A stretch of DNA of 64,000 nt. Source: Ryuthela nishihirai. Its lineage: Eukaryota; Arthropoda; Arachnida; Araneae; Heptathelidae. The translations under genes were made by a program, and so were the position numbers. Shown in pieces: positions 56,523 to 64,000 of this stretch. The notes under the pieces are model-generated. The model was given only the letters and a program-made list of their open reading frames with translations. It did no database searches and had not been told where the DNA came from. Position 1 is the stretch's first letter; the number at the start of each line of letters is the position of its first letter. Location: positions 19,095,283-19,159,282 of the forward strand of contig JAWZYU010000017.1 of the NCBI GenBank assembly GCA_038380435.1, in the 5' to 3' direction.

Positions 56523-57743
56523 CACCGATCAGCCAATACATTAAAACTACCTTTGTGTTGTGCAAGAAGCATGCGTGCAACCAATCAGTGTCACGTGCCA
56601 AGGTCGTGAATGATATATATAATACCTGAGTGGGAGCTCTTGCAGGCAGTGTTTCATTTCGTCTCAACATGGGAAAAGCAAAGGATTTATCTGATTTTGA
56701 CAAAGGCCATATTGTTATAGCAAGACACCTTGGTAAGAGCATCTCCAAAACAGCAATGCTGGTAGGCTTCTCACACTATGCAGTAGTTAGTACCTATCAA
56801 AGATGGTCTGAAACAGGTGACACTTCGAGCTGTCGATAAGGCATGTGCCAGCCATACCTCATTGATGCCAGAGGTCAGTGCAGGCTATCTTGTCTTGTCC
56901 GCAGCAACAGGAGGGCTACTGTGGCTGACATTACCCATAATTTCAATTATGGTAAAGGGCCCAATGTGTCCGAACACACAGCTCATCATAAGCTCTTGGA
57001 TATGGGTTTCTGTAGCCGCAGACCCATTTGTGTGCCTATACTCACAGCCATTCACTGTCGTCAACACTTGCAGTGGGCATGTAATCATCGACATTGGATC
57101 ATAGAAGACTGGAAGAGGGTTGCATGGTCAGATGAATCCTGTTTTCTCTTACACCATGTGGGCAGGTGAGCTCATGTGCGATGTTTACCCATGGAAGCCT
57201 TCTCACCTGGATACACTCTGGGATGGATCCAGGCAGTTGGAGGGATAGTGATGGTCTGGGCAATATTTTCTTGGGGAACACTTGGGCCAATTATCCCTGT
57301 AGAGAAAACTCTGACAGCTGCCACCTACCTGAACATCATGGCTGACCAAATACACCCCTTTATGGCAACTGTATTCCCTGGTGGAGATGGCATCTTTCAA
57401 TAAGACAATGCTCCATGTCACACTACAAAGAAGGTTCAGGAATGGTTCCTAGAACATGATGAGGAATTCCATTTATTGCCATGGCCCCCAAATTCACCGG
57501 ACATGAATACTATCGAGCATTTGTGGTTTGAGTTGGAGAAACGGGTACGAGCTGCATCACCCCAACCATGTAATTTATGGGAACTGCAGGATCCTCTGTT
57601 GCAGTCATGGTACCAAATATCAAGTGACACCTACCAACATCTTATTGAATATATGACTCATTGGGTAAGAGCTCTTTAGGTGGTGAGAGGAGGACCTACA
57701 TCATATTAGCTAGTTGGTTTTAATGTTTTGGCTGATTGGTGTG
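56523..57743 (+). mobile_element. Tc1-type transposon with TA target duplication, transposase broken
   Basis: The ends caccgatcagccaatacatt and (inverted) caccaatcagccaaaacatt are flanked by TA (56521-56522, 57744-57745). The plus strand gives [20 protein letters not shown] and [19 protein letters not shown] (DNA-binding start), SDESCFLLH (first Asp), GIVMVWAIFSWGTLGPIIP, FQ-DNAPCH (second) and WPPNSPDMNTIEHLWFELEK (third), spread over three frames with stops. 1.22 kb. Confidence 0.9.
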
Positions 57744-58260
57744 TATATATATATATATTGTATAAAGTAGGGATTGGGACCATACTCCTTATAGATTTAA
57801 ACAATTTTCTGAAAATTTAGTGATTAAAAAAATTGCTATTTTACAAAATGTCTATATGAAAAATACTATAAATTTTTACTTCACAAGATCCATATTCATA
57901 GGCACACCATTTACAGGTTATGAAGGAAGGTAGTGAGTGTCAGGATCACTTCCTTTTAGGTTAAATGATCATGGTGCAACCATACACTATTTAAACATAC
58001 TGGAAACTTAGTAATTTTATGCATCAGGTATAAATAAATTGAAGAACACTTTCTACAGTGATAAACAGTAGAATAGAATAAATAGAGATAATATATATTA
58101 TAATTGAATTGAATTGAATAAAGATAATGAAACTTGAAGTTGTAAATTGTATATGAAAAGGGTTTGAAGATATTTTGCTGACATAAATAAAGTTCAGACA
58201 GTATCTTAGATGAAGGCAGAACGCAACTATAGCTTAGCAAAGTATATATATATAAATATA

Positions 58261-58339
58261 CACAGTCATATCAGAATAATATGACCACCTACCATACATA
58301 TACTATGGTAGGTGGTCATATTATTCTGATACGACTGTG
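58261..58339. repeat. Palindromic MITE, family C, copy 2 (79 bp, TA-flanked)
   Basis: Same ends as the copy at 32064-32155 (cacagtcatatcagaataat) with one substitution in the right arm (gatacgactgtg) and a shorter centre (accatacatatactatggt). Flanked by TA on both sides. Confidence 0.88.
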
Positions 58340-58740
58340 TACATTTGTACATTTATGCAGATGAACAAAGAATACATGTGTATATTTGTACATTTAGCAG
58401 ATGAACAAAGTAGTCATATATTTATTTGTGAAGTGATATTTATAACTCAAGAGCAATAGCTTGTCTAGGTTAAAATAGTGAGTATTAAGTTTTAACTTTA
58501 AAGCAACAGTGAATATATATATATAAAAATTTAATTTCTTGAGACAAAAAATAATTAGATGATTTTAAATCATTATAAAATAGCAAGAAAGTACTCTACA
58601 TTGCTAATATTTTTAAAATAATCCTTCAGTAGACACTTAAAATTATAGGCATTTGATTCATTTCATATATATATAAAGTAATGAATTAAAAATCTTTGGT
58701 CCAAGAAAGTAGAAGGGTTTGCATAATTTCTTTTTTCTAT

Positions 58741-58925
58741 CCCCCCCCCCCCTTGATTTTTGCAAGGGTTGACCTTAACCAATTGTATCTCAAATTAAAG
58801 CTTGTGACATCTCCAATGTCACGGGCTACCTCAAACATGACTCTAAAAGGGATGAGAAATGGTCGATGCTTATGTGTCATATATCACATTGAAGTTTTTA
58901 AAGGTAAGTGTTTTTAGTGCCAAAT
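58741..58925 (-). repeat. Unclassified repeat, second copy, reverse
   Basis: The minus strand reads cactaaaaacacttaccttt, then gagtcatgtttgaggtagcc, cgtgacattggagatgtcac and aagctttaatttgaga, matching the start of the 27230-27420 segment. It begins in a poly(C) run at 58741-58752. The tandem units of the first copy are absent here. Confidence 0.75.
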
Positions 58926-58960
58926 AAAAAAAAATGTAAATAAATAAAAAAATAAAAAAA

Positions 58961-58993
58961 GTATCATCCTATTCTAACAGAATAGGATGATAC
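58961..58993. repeat. Perfect hairpin, 15-bp arms, 3-base loop
   Basis: Arms gtatcatcctattct and agaataggatgatac around aac. An A run before and a T run after extend the pairing by about seven further bases. It sits between the unclassified repeat and a LINE 3' end. Confidence 0.85.
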
Positions 58994-59012
58994 TTTTTTT
59001 TTTTTAGTTTGG

Positions 59013-59143
59013 TTTTGTTAGAATTGGTGTGCAGTGGCCTGATGCAGTAGATGTAGCTCAGGATAGACTTGCTTGGAGAACTAAATTGCACGGTCTGGTT
59101 GGACCTCCATAGCCCATGGCTGCTTGAGGATGATGATGATCAT
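59013..59143 (+). pseudogene. RTE-like LINE, 3' end only
   Basis: Matches the last 130 bp of the LINE (ttagaattggtgtgcagtgg, agaactaaattgcacggtct, catagcccatggctgcttga) followed by GAT units that run into a CATCATCATC inverted stretch. The most severely 5'-truncated LINE copy in the window. Confidence 0.9.
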
Positions 59144-59149
59144 CATCAT

Positions 59150-59390
59150 CCTATATGCATCCTAAAAAGTAGAAAATAAATCTAAAGCAAAGTGATAATG
59201 CAATCAGTCACTGAGTTTGTATTCACTTCAAAGGGAGATAGGGTGTCGATTTACATACTCAACAAGATTTCTGGCACCATATCTTCCTTTGAAGTGAATA
59301 CAAACTCAGTGACTGATTGCACCATTGATATGCTTTAGGTTTTTTTTTTATGTCATATATAGGAAGATAGATATGTTTGAAATTTTTTTC
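59150..59390. repeat. Foldback MITE, family B, copy 2
   Basis: Shares with copy 1 the blocks cctaaaaagtagaaaataaa, gcaatcagtcactgagtttg and, inverted, aaactcagtgactgattgca and atatgctttaggttt. In both places a member of the unclassified repeat lies close by, here with a LINE 3' end between them. Confidence 0.82.
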
Positions 59391-59805
59391 ATTTATATAC
59401 ACTGATAAACTTTGTACATTGGTAGAAGTGTATTAAATTTTCTGAAACTTGTAGAAACTGAATTTAATATGCATAAAATAGGCTTGATAATTTTTCTGAA
59501 ATAAATAAAATAAATAATAATCAAATAATAAATTGTAATATTTTTTTTAATCTGATGACTCTGAATTTAGTAATTTCTGAAACTACTAATATTTTACTTT
59601 GTACCTTTGCTTATTTGGTGAGTTGTAAATTCTAAATCTGCATGGATCAATTGTTATCATCATTGAGATATTCCAACTATGCAAGCTACTATCCAATGTG
59701 TTCTTGTGTACAACTTAGTGAAGATTGAATTTAGTTAAGTTTTAATTTAGGATGCTGTGTGAACTTTATTTACTTCAGAAAAATATTTTGAGCTTGTTTT
59801 ATACC

Positions 59806-59862
59806 TCTGTGGCAAGCAGCTGCTTGAGGGGTATTTATTATTTTTATTTTATTTTATGTATA
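59806..59862 (+). repeat. SINE2 3' fragment
   Basis: Begins acctctgtggcaagcagctg, continues cttgaggggtatttatt and an AT-rich tail. Only the last 50 bp of the family. Confidence 0.7.
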
Positions 59863-60037
59863 GTTGTAAGTTTTGTGAATTTTGTTCAACTCTCCTAGAG
59901 TAGACTGTTTATCATTGCATAAAATTTTCTCTACATTTTATAATATACCACTAAGTGCTTTATATCATTATTTCAAAGTAAATGGTTTTGTAACATGTTT
60001 AAATTTATTTATTTTTTCATGTTTATTTTCATTGCAG

Positions 60038-60179
60038 ATTTTCATTGGTGGAGATATGAATGGACTTGCAACTCTTAATGATGACTTCAGCAGCTCTAAA
60101 GAAGCAAATTGGGTTTTGAACCCTGGAGCAGTTCTGGAGCCAACTTGTGGGAGTCGAAACAATTTTCTTCATTTCAAAG
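60038..60179 (+). CDS. RELN: Reelin exon 20 (end of repeat 5B, start of repeat 6A)
   Basis: The exon encodes IFIGGDMNGLATLNDDFSSS, KEANWVLNPGAVLEPTCGSR, NNFLHFKG. The IFIGGDMNG stretch closes repeat 5B after WAIDQ in exon 19; DDFxxxxxxxWVLxPGxxxxPxCGS opens repeat 6A. Repeat 6 holds the VLDLR/ApoER2-binding lysines in vertebrates, but those lie beyond this exon. 142 bp, phase 0 in and 1 out at G|GTAAAC. Confidence 0.95.
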
Positions 60180-60834
60180 GTAAACTGTTATACCTAATAA
60201 ATTATGTAAGCTACTAACAAATATTTAATTTTTCAGTTCTTTTGAAATATTTTTATAATCTCATAAATGATAATGTAACTGAAAGGGTAGACAAAAATAT
60301 CACTGAATGTAAGCTTGTCATCATCATTGAGAGAAAACTCTAAATGAATTCAAAAAGGTCCATTTCTTAGTATTTTGATGTTATTAAATAAAGAAGAAAT
60401 AACATTTAACTTAGTCTATGCAGTTCAATAGCATAATTAGGGTCTAAATTTTGGGAACTCTCCTTATTTTTAGTGTGACTCTATCATATATATAAGCATC
60501 AACTATAAAGTTCAAATGCAGATTTCATTTAGGGTATCTGATCTACCCTTTGCTTCATTGGTATATTATTCTTAACACCATGATCTGGATTTCCTCTAAG
60601 TAACTTTGGTAATGTCAAGTAAAATTCAGTTTTGACAAGAATAGAGTTAAATCCCACAGCTTCTTGATTACACAGGGAAACAAATTTTCATAAAAGTCAT
60701 GCCTCTGAGATAAAAGTAGCCATTCTTAAAGATATCTAGGTGCTGAACACGAATATGACAATGAAAATGCAAAATTGGCTACGATTTCTGAGAAATCCGC
60801 AATAGTTTCTTATATAATAGAGTAATACGTACAT

Positions 60835-62570
60835 ATGACATATATCGGTAAAACTCTGCTTCTACTTCCAACATCACTTTGCCCATCGCTTGTACAGCTG
60901 CTCAGGATCATCTCTAGCGAGTGTCCAACAGTAGTCAGCCAACATTAAAATGGATCAGTTTCCCTGGTATTGTTTCTCCATCGTTGCAATATTCTGGTGA
61001 AAACGTTCACAGTGCTCATCACTAACCATGCTGCAGTTGCCAGGGAAGAAATCTAAGTGGGAATGGAGAAAGTGGATCTTTAAGGACATATTGCAGCCAA
61101 GTTTGTGATATAGAGACAACATGCCCTTAACCAGTTTCTTCTAATTGTCTGCCCTGACATTCCCAAGGAATTTAGTTGACACCAGATGAAATGCGTGCCA
61201 AGTCTTTTTCTCATCACCCTGAAGCAGGTTGTCGAAAATCTGGTCTCTGAACAGCTCGCGGATCTGAGGACCCAGAAAAATTTTCCTCTTTCTCAAAGTC
61301 CCCCTCACTGAGTCGAGGGAATTTGTCAACCAACTACTTGAAAGCTGATGCAGTCCAGTCCATGACTTTTATGAAGTTTTTCATCACACCAAGCTTGATG
61401 TGTAGGGACGGTAGCATGATTTTGTGCATTTCTGCCAGTGCTGGGTGTTCCACATTCTTCTCTCCAACCTACAGAGATTTCCTCTGAGGCCAGTTTCTCT
61501 TCACGTAGTGCAAAGTCTTTGCTCAGCTGTCCCATTCACATAAGAAACATCTGTACTTTGTTTATCCCAGCTGCAGACCCATCAACAGAGCCACTACCTT
61601 CAAGTCACAACATAGATACCAACCATACTTGCTTTTTCAACAGCTGTTTAGCAAGACAATTCAACAGCTGTTTAAGTTGTCATAGGTTTTTTCATGAAGA
61701 CAGCATGTCTGACTGAAATGGATGGAAGTCGATTTCCATTATGCAGCAACACCGCCTTGAGACTTAATTTCAAAGAATCTATGAATAGTCGCCATTCTTG
61801 AGGGTCATATTTGATTCTGAAGGCATTCATCAGGCCTTCTACATTGAAGCAGAACACAAGGTCATCTTCCTTTCTGAAGTAGGGTGCAAACTGCTCATGA
61901 CGAGTTTAAAACGAATTCACACAGACATTTTCCTTGAGAAGATTCCATTGTTAAGTCTTGATCCAAGTAACTCTGCTTTGGCCTTGGATCGTTCATTTCT
62001 TCTTTGGTGAGAATGTATGGTGCAGATTATGCACCATGGCAGATGTATGGATCATCATTAGACACTGAAGGCACGGAGAACCCAACATCGGTTCACCTCC
62101 CTCCTCATTGTCTGAATCGATGGAAAATTATTTTGAAGGTTCGGGAACGGGAAGGCCTTTGCCATGCAGAACTGGTCGGAAAGCAGATTCTATATTCAGG
62201 TACACTATTGTCCACTTCTTTTTCCTTGTGATGTCTCCAGAAACAGGTAAAATCATGCAGAAGTAGCAGTCATTTGTGTAATTGTTTGGCTATCTCCAAA
62301 CCATGGGAACAGGAAACGGCATCATCACTTTTTCGCCTTTCAGCCACTTCGGAAGATTTCTTGTGCGATACTGCAGCATATGTATGGGAGCCCAGGCCTT
62401 GTCCTGGTCCCTGATCTTGCATCCAAAATAAAAATCAGTGCCTCTTTTACTATTGGAGTGATAGCCCTTTTCTGACTTGCAAACGTCACTTCCCTGCAAA
62501 TGTAACAAAATGCATTTGCACTATTGGTACAGTTAAGAGGCATCACTACTGCTGGATTAAAACTTCAAGG
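60835..62570 (-). pseudogene. Decayed copy of an expanded uncharacterised arthropod protein family
   Basis: On the minus strand the order of fragments is ANAFCYICREVTFASQKRAI, DQDKAWAPIHMLQY, KWLKGEKVMMPFPVPMVWR, then DDLVFCFNVEGLMNAFRIKY, EWRLFIDSLKLSLKAVLLHN, YRCFLCEWDSSAKTLHYVKR, LPSLHIKLGVMKNFIKVMDW, LGPQIRELFRD, LGCNMSLKIHFLHSHLDFFP and ERFHQNIATMEKQYQGN, then DYCWTLARD. I know this arrangement from large families of unnamed predicted proteins in arthropod genomes, probably mobile-element-borne; the function is unknown to me. At least five frame changes and several stops break it. Confidence 0.8.
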
Positions 62571-62939
62571 ATCACTTGTGTTGTACTTATGACTCAGGGG
62601 TAAATGGGAGTCGCTCAAAAGACTTGCTCACCCTATGAGATGTCGCTTACAACTAACGATTGCATCATCTTTTGTCCACGATCATAACGCTGTGATGTCA
62701 TGACTCAACTACATTGCATCAGACAATGATGCAATACCTCTGGGGTTGTGTGTATGGCAGACTGATGTAATACAATGCAATATGTTGCAATCTGGAGTTT
62801 AAAATACAGAGTTGCAAAATGGTTACCTATGTACTCAATACAGACTGAGTTGTTTATACATGACTATCTCTGTCTCTCCTAAACAAGAGCCAATCAACAA
62901 ATTTTATTATCATTTTTGTGTTCAGCACCTCAAAATTAG

Positions 62940-63328
62940 GGGGCAGGGGTGGCTCAGTCGGTAGCGCGCCAGGCTCGTAATCTGTAGTTCCCAGGTTCGA
63001 GTTCCAGCTGAGTCAGCATTGAGATTTATCTCTGCAAAATTCCCAGCCCTGCCCAAGGTCAGTAGGGGACACCGATGGGCTTGGAAAGGCTGCCGTCCGT
63101 TGGATGGGACATTAAGCCATGGTCCCATGTGCGGGAGAGCCATACCCTGTGCACGTTAAAGAACACGCTGGATGGCCTTGACGGGAGGCTACCATCTGTC
63201 TCCCAACAGCTGTTCCAGTGGGTCCCCTCCCCCAACCTTCTCTGAGCCTTCAGGGTCCATGTGACCTGGCCATTTAGCCCATGGTGTGCAAAAAAGTGCC
63301 GCTCAGAGGTAAAACAACCCAGCCCAAC
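62940..63328 (+). mobile_element. SINE1, best-preserved full copy with perfect 12-bp target duplication
   Basis: Starts ggggcaggggtggctcagtc; A box tggctcagtcggtagcgcg and B box aggttcgagttcc; body with ggatgggacattaagcc and cacgttaaagaacacgctgg; ends gtaaaacaacccagcccaa. The perfect duplication cctcaaaattag lies at 62928-62939 and 63329-63340. The identical flanks mark it as the youngest SINE1 here. Confidence 0.92.
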
Positions 63329-63369
63329 CCTCAAAATTAGTAAAGATTGGCTATTTTCATTTCCAAGCC

Positions 63370-63430
63370 TTTTTGTGTGTTACCTAGTGTTATATTCTAG
63401 ATGTTTTTACCTTGTGATCTGTCTCAGCAA
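63370..63430 (+). repeat. Local duplication, 61 bp or more, offset 570 bp
   Basis: Bases 63370-63430 equal 63940-64000 exactly (for example gtgttatattctagatgttt). The second copy runs off the window end, so its full length is unknown. The left flanks of the two copies are unrelated. Confidence 0.9.
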
Positions 63431-63908
63431 TTTTTAGATTTTGCTAACTAAAGCTATGAAGAAAGTAGTTTTGCGATTTTAGGTCTAGGCAATAGTGACC
63501 CTAATGTCAAGAGTTTGATGATGGTAACATTGACAGATCATTGTCATTTTAAACCAATCTTTGAAACCATTTTTGGTACTTTTTAACTACCCAAATTTTC
63601 TGCATGTACTAAATTTTGAAAAATGTGATTTCTGATAGATTAATAGTTTGACTTAATTAAAATATAAAATGATGTGTTTTGTACAGAACTTCAACAGATA
63701 AAGTGATGTGACCACAACATTAGCAGTGTTCTAAAGTGCCCATTATTTTAATGTATATCACAATCACTTTATATTGGAACAGAAAGTAAAAGCAAAATTG
63801 TTTCTATTTTTTATTGTATAACTTAATAATTTTTAATGTATAACCTGAAAATCTTTAACAAACCTGTTCTTTCTCAGATTAATCTAAAGTAACTTACATG
63901 ATGCCAAC

Positions 63909-63935
63909 GGGGCGGGGGTGGCTCAGTCGGTAGCG
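63909..63935 (+). repeat. SINE1 head fragment (27 bp) fused to duplicated DNA
   Basis: The first 27 bases of SINE1 (ggggcgggggtggctcagtc ggtagcg) are followed after a few T's by DNA that duplicates 63370-63430. There is no SINE body. Confidence 0.8.
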
Positions 63936-64000
63936 TGTTTTTTTGTGTGTTACCTAGTGTTATATTCTAGATGTTTTTACCTTGTGATCTGTCTCAGCAA

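Larger units (their letters stand above)
55554..60037 (+). other. Reelin intron 19: Tc1-type element, MITEs, LINE 3' end
   Basis: GTATTT donor and TTCATTGCAG acceptor. Contents: a reverse tRNA-like SINE (55632-55715), a Tc1-type element (56523-57743), MITE family C copy 2 (58261-58339), a minus-strand copy of the unclassified repeat (58795-58915), a perfect hairpin (58961-58993), a LINE 3' end (59013-59143), MITE family B copy 2 (59150-59390) and a SINE2 tail (59806-59862). The stretches 55720-56520, 57750-58255 and 59400-59800 hold nothing else recognised. Confidence 0.8.
1..60179 (+). other. RELN: Reelin orthologue, internal part of the gene (20 exons)
   Basis: Reelin is a large secreted extracellular-matrix glycoprotein; in vertebrates it binds VLDLR and ApoER2 and acts through Dab1. 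Twenty exons (given separately) join in one open frame of about 1,205 codons with every splice phase agreeing. Seven Asp-box motifs such as YSNDAGISW, YSQDSGVTW and YSVDGGTSW, B-subrepeat ends such as LRWWQP, and three EGF modules alternate exactly as in reelin repeats (A subrepeat, EGF, B subrepeat). By order and motif the window covers the end of repeat 2, repeats 3-5 and the start of repeat 6; this numbering rests on remembered vertebrate sequence. The signal peptide, the F-spondin-like region, the receptor-contact part of repeat 6 and the C-terminus lie outside. No exon shows a stop or frameshift, so the gene looks functional. Confidence 0.95.
60180..64000 (+). other. Reelin intron 20, open at the window edge
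   Basis: GTAAAC donor; no further exon appears before 64000. It holds a reverse pseudogene (60835-62570), a SINE1 (62940-63328), a SINE1 head (63909-63935) and a local duplication (63370-63430 = 63940-64000). The segment near 60256-60290 resembles 56257-56290 (aatctcataaatg... gaaaggg), a trace of another repeat. The stretch 63345-63900 shows nothing else. Confidence 0.78.

Noticed and set aside
62940..63015. Possible tRNA gene at the head of SINE1
   Set aside because: Same reasoning: shared body, target duplication, no complete cloverleaf.

Overview
The window is animal genomic DNA: a strongly A+T-rich (by eye), intron-rich stretch containing an internal part of one large protein-coding gene, read on the + strand from base 1 to about base 60,179. 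The gene is a reelin (RELN) orthologue. Twenty exons can be placed with matching splice phases and no internal stop. Together they encode about 1,205 residues, roughly a third of a protein that is about 3,460 residues long in vertebrates. They carry seven Asp-box motifs (SxDxGxxW type), four FRWWQP/LRFWQP-type motifs that close the B subrepeats, WA(I/L)D motifs and three six-cysteine EGF modules. Set beside vertebrate reelin as I remember it, the order fits the end of reelin repeat 2, all of repeats 3, 4 and 5, and the start of repeat 6. The first exons, the last exons, the promoter and the UTRs lie outside the window.

The host is an invertebrate, most likely an arthropod. Reelin is missing from Drosophila and C. 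elegans, introns here run from 0.36 to 11.5 kb, and the 60.8-62.6 kb region holds a decayed minus-strand copy of an uncharacterised protein family I know from arthropod repeat catalogues. A chelicerate is plausible, but I cannot name the species.

Almost everything between the exons is mobile-element debris. Families seen: (1) an RTE-like LINE with an APE endonuclease, an RT and a (GAT)n tail, as a near-full copy (12.2-16.4 kb), an internally deleted copy (51.8-53.2 kb) and two 3' fragments (51.05-51.69 kb minus; 59.01-59.14 kb plus); (2) a second LINE with an AAG-rich tail (39.2-40.2 kb); (3) two tRNA-headed SINE families, called SINE1 (about 385 bp, 9-13 bp target duplications) and SINE2 (about 205 bp); (4) Tc1/mariner elements of several lineages, one only lightly damaged (34.04-35.53 kb); (5) MITEs and foldbacks: hAT-type, piggyBac-type, two TA-flanked types present in pairs, and a 1.2-kb long-inverted-repeat element (18.9-20.1 kb); and (6) a perfect (CCT)n array of about 630 bp (50.37-51.00 kb) fused to a LINE tail.

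The points I consider most worth a second look are: exon 8, which begins with GTAAGA, so that splicing recreates a strong donor, is phase-symmetric, and follows the 11.5-kb intron (possible recursive splicing or cassette skipping); a GC-AG intron; a 24-bp exact match between coding exon 5 and transposon debris 2.4 kb upstream; a double templated-insertion scar at 41.5 kb; the giant triplet array; and a nested LINE/MITE/SINE pile-up whose empty site survives elsewhere in the same window.
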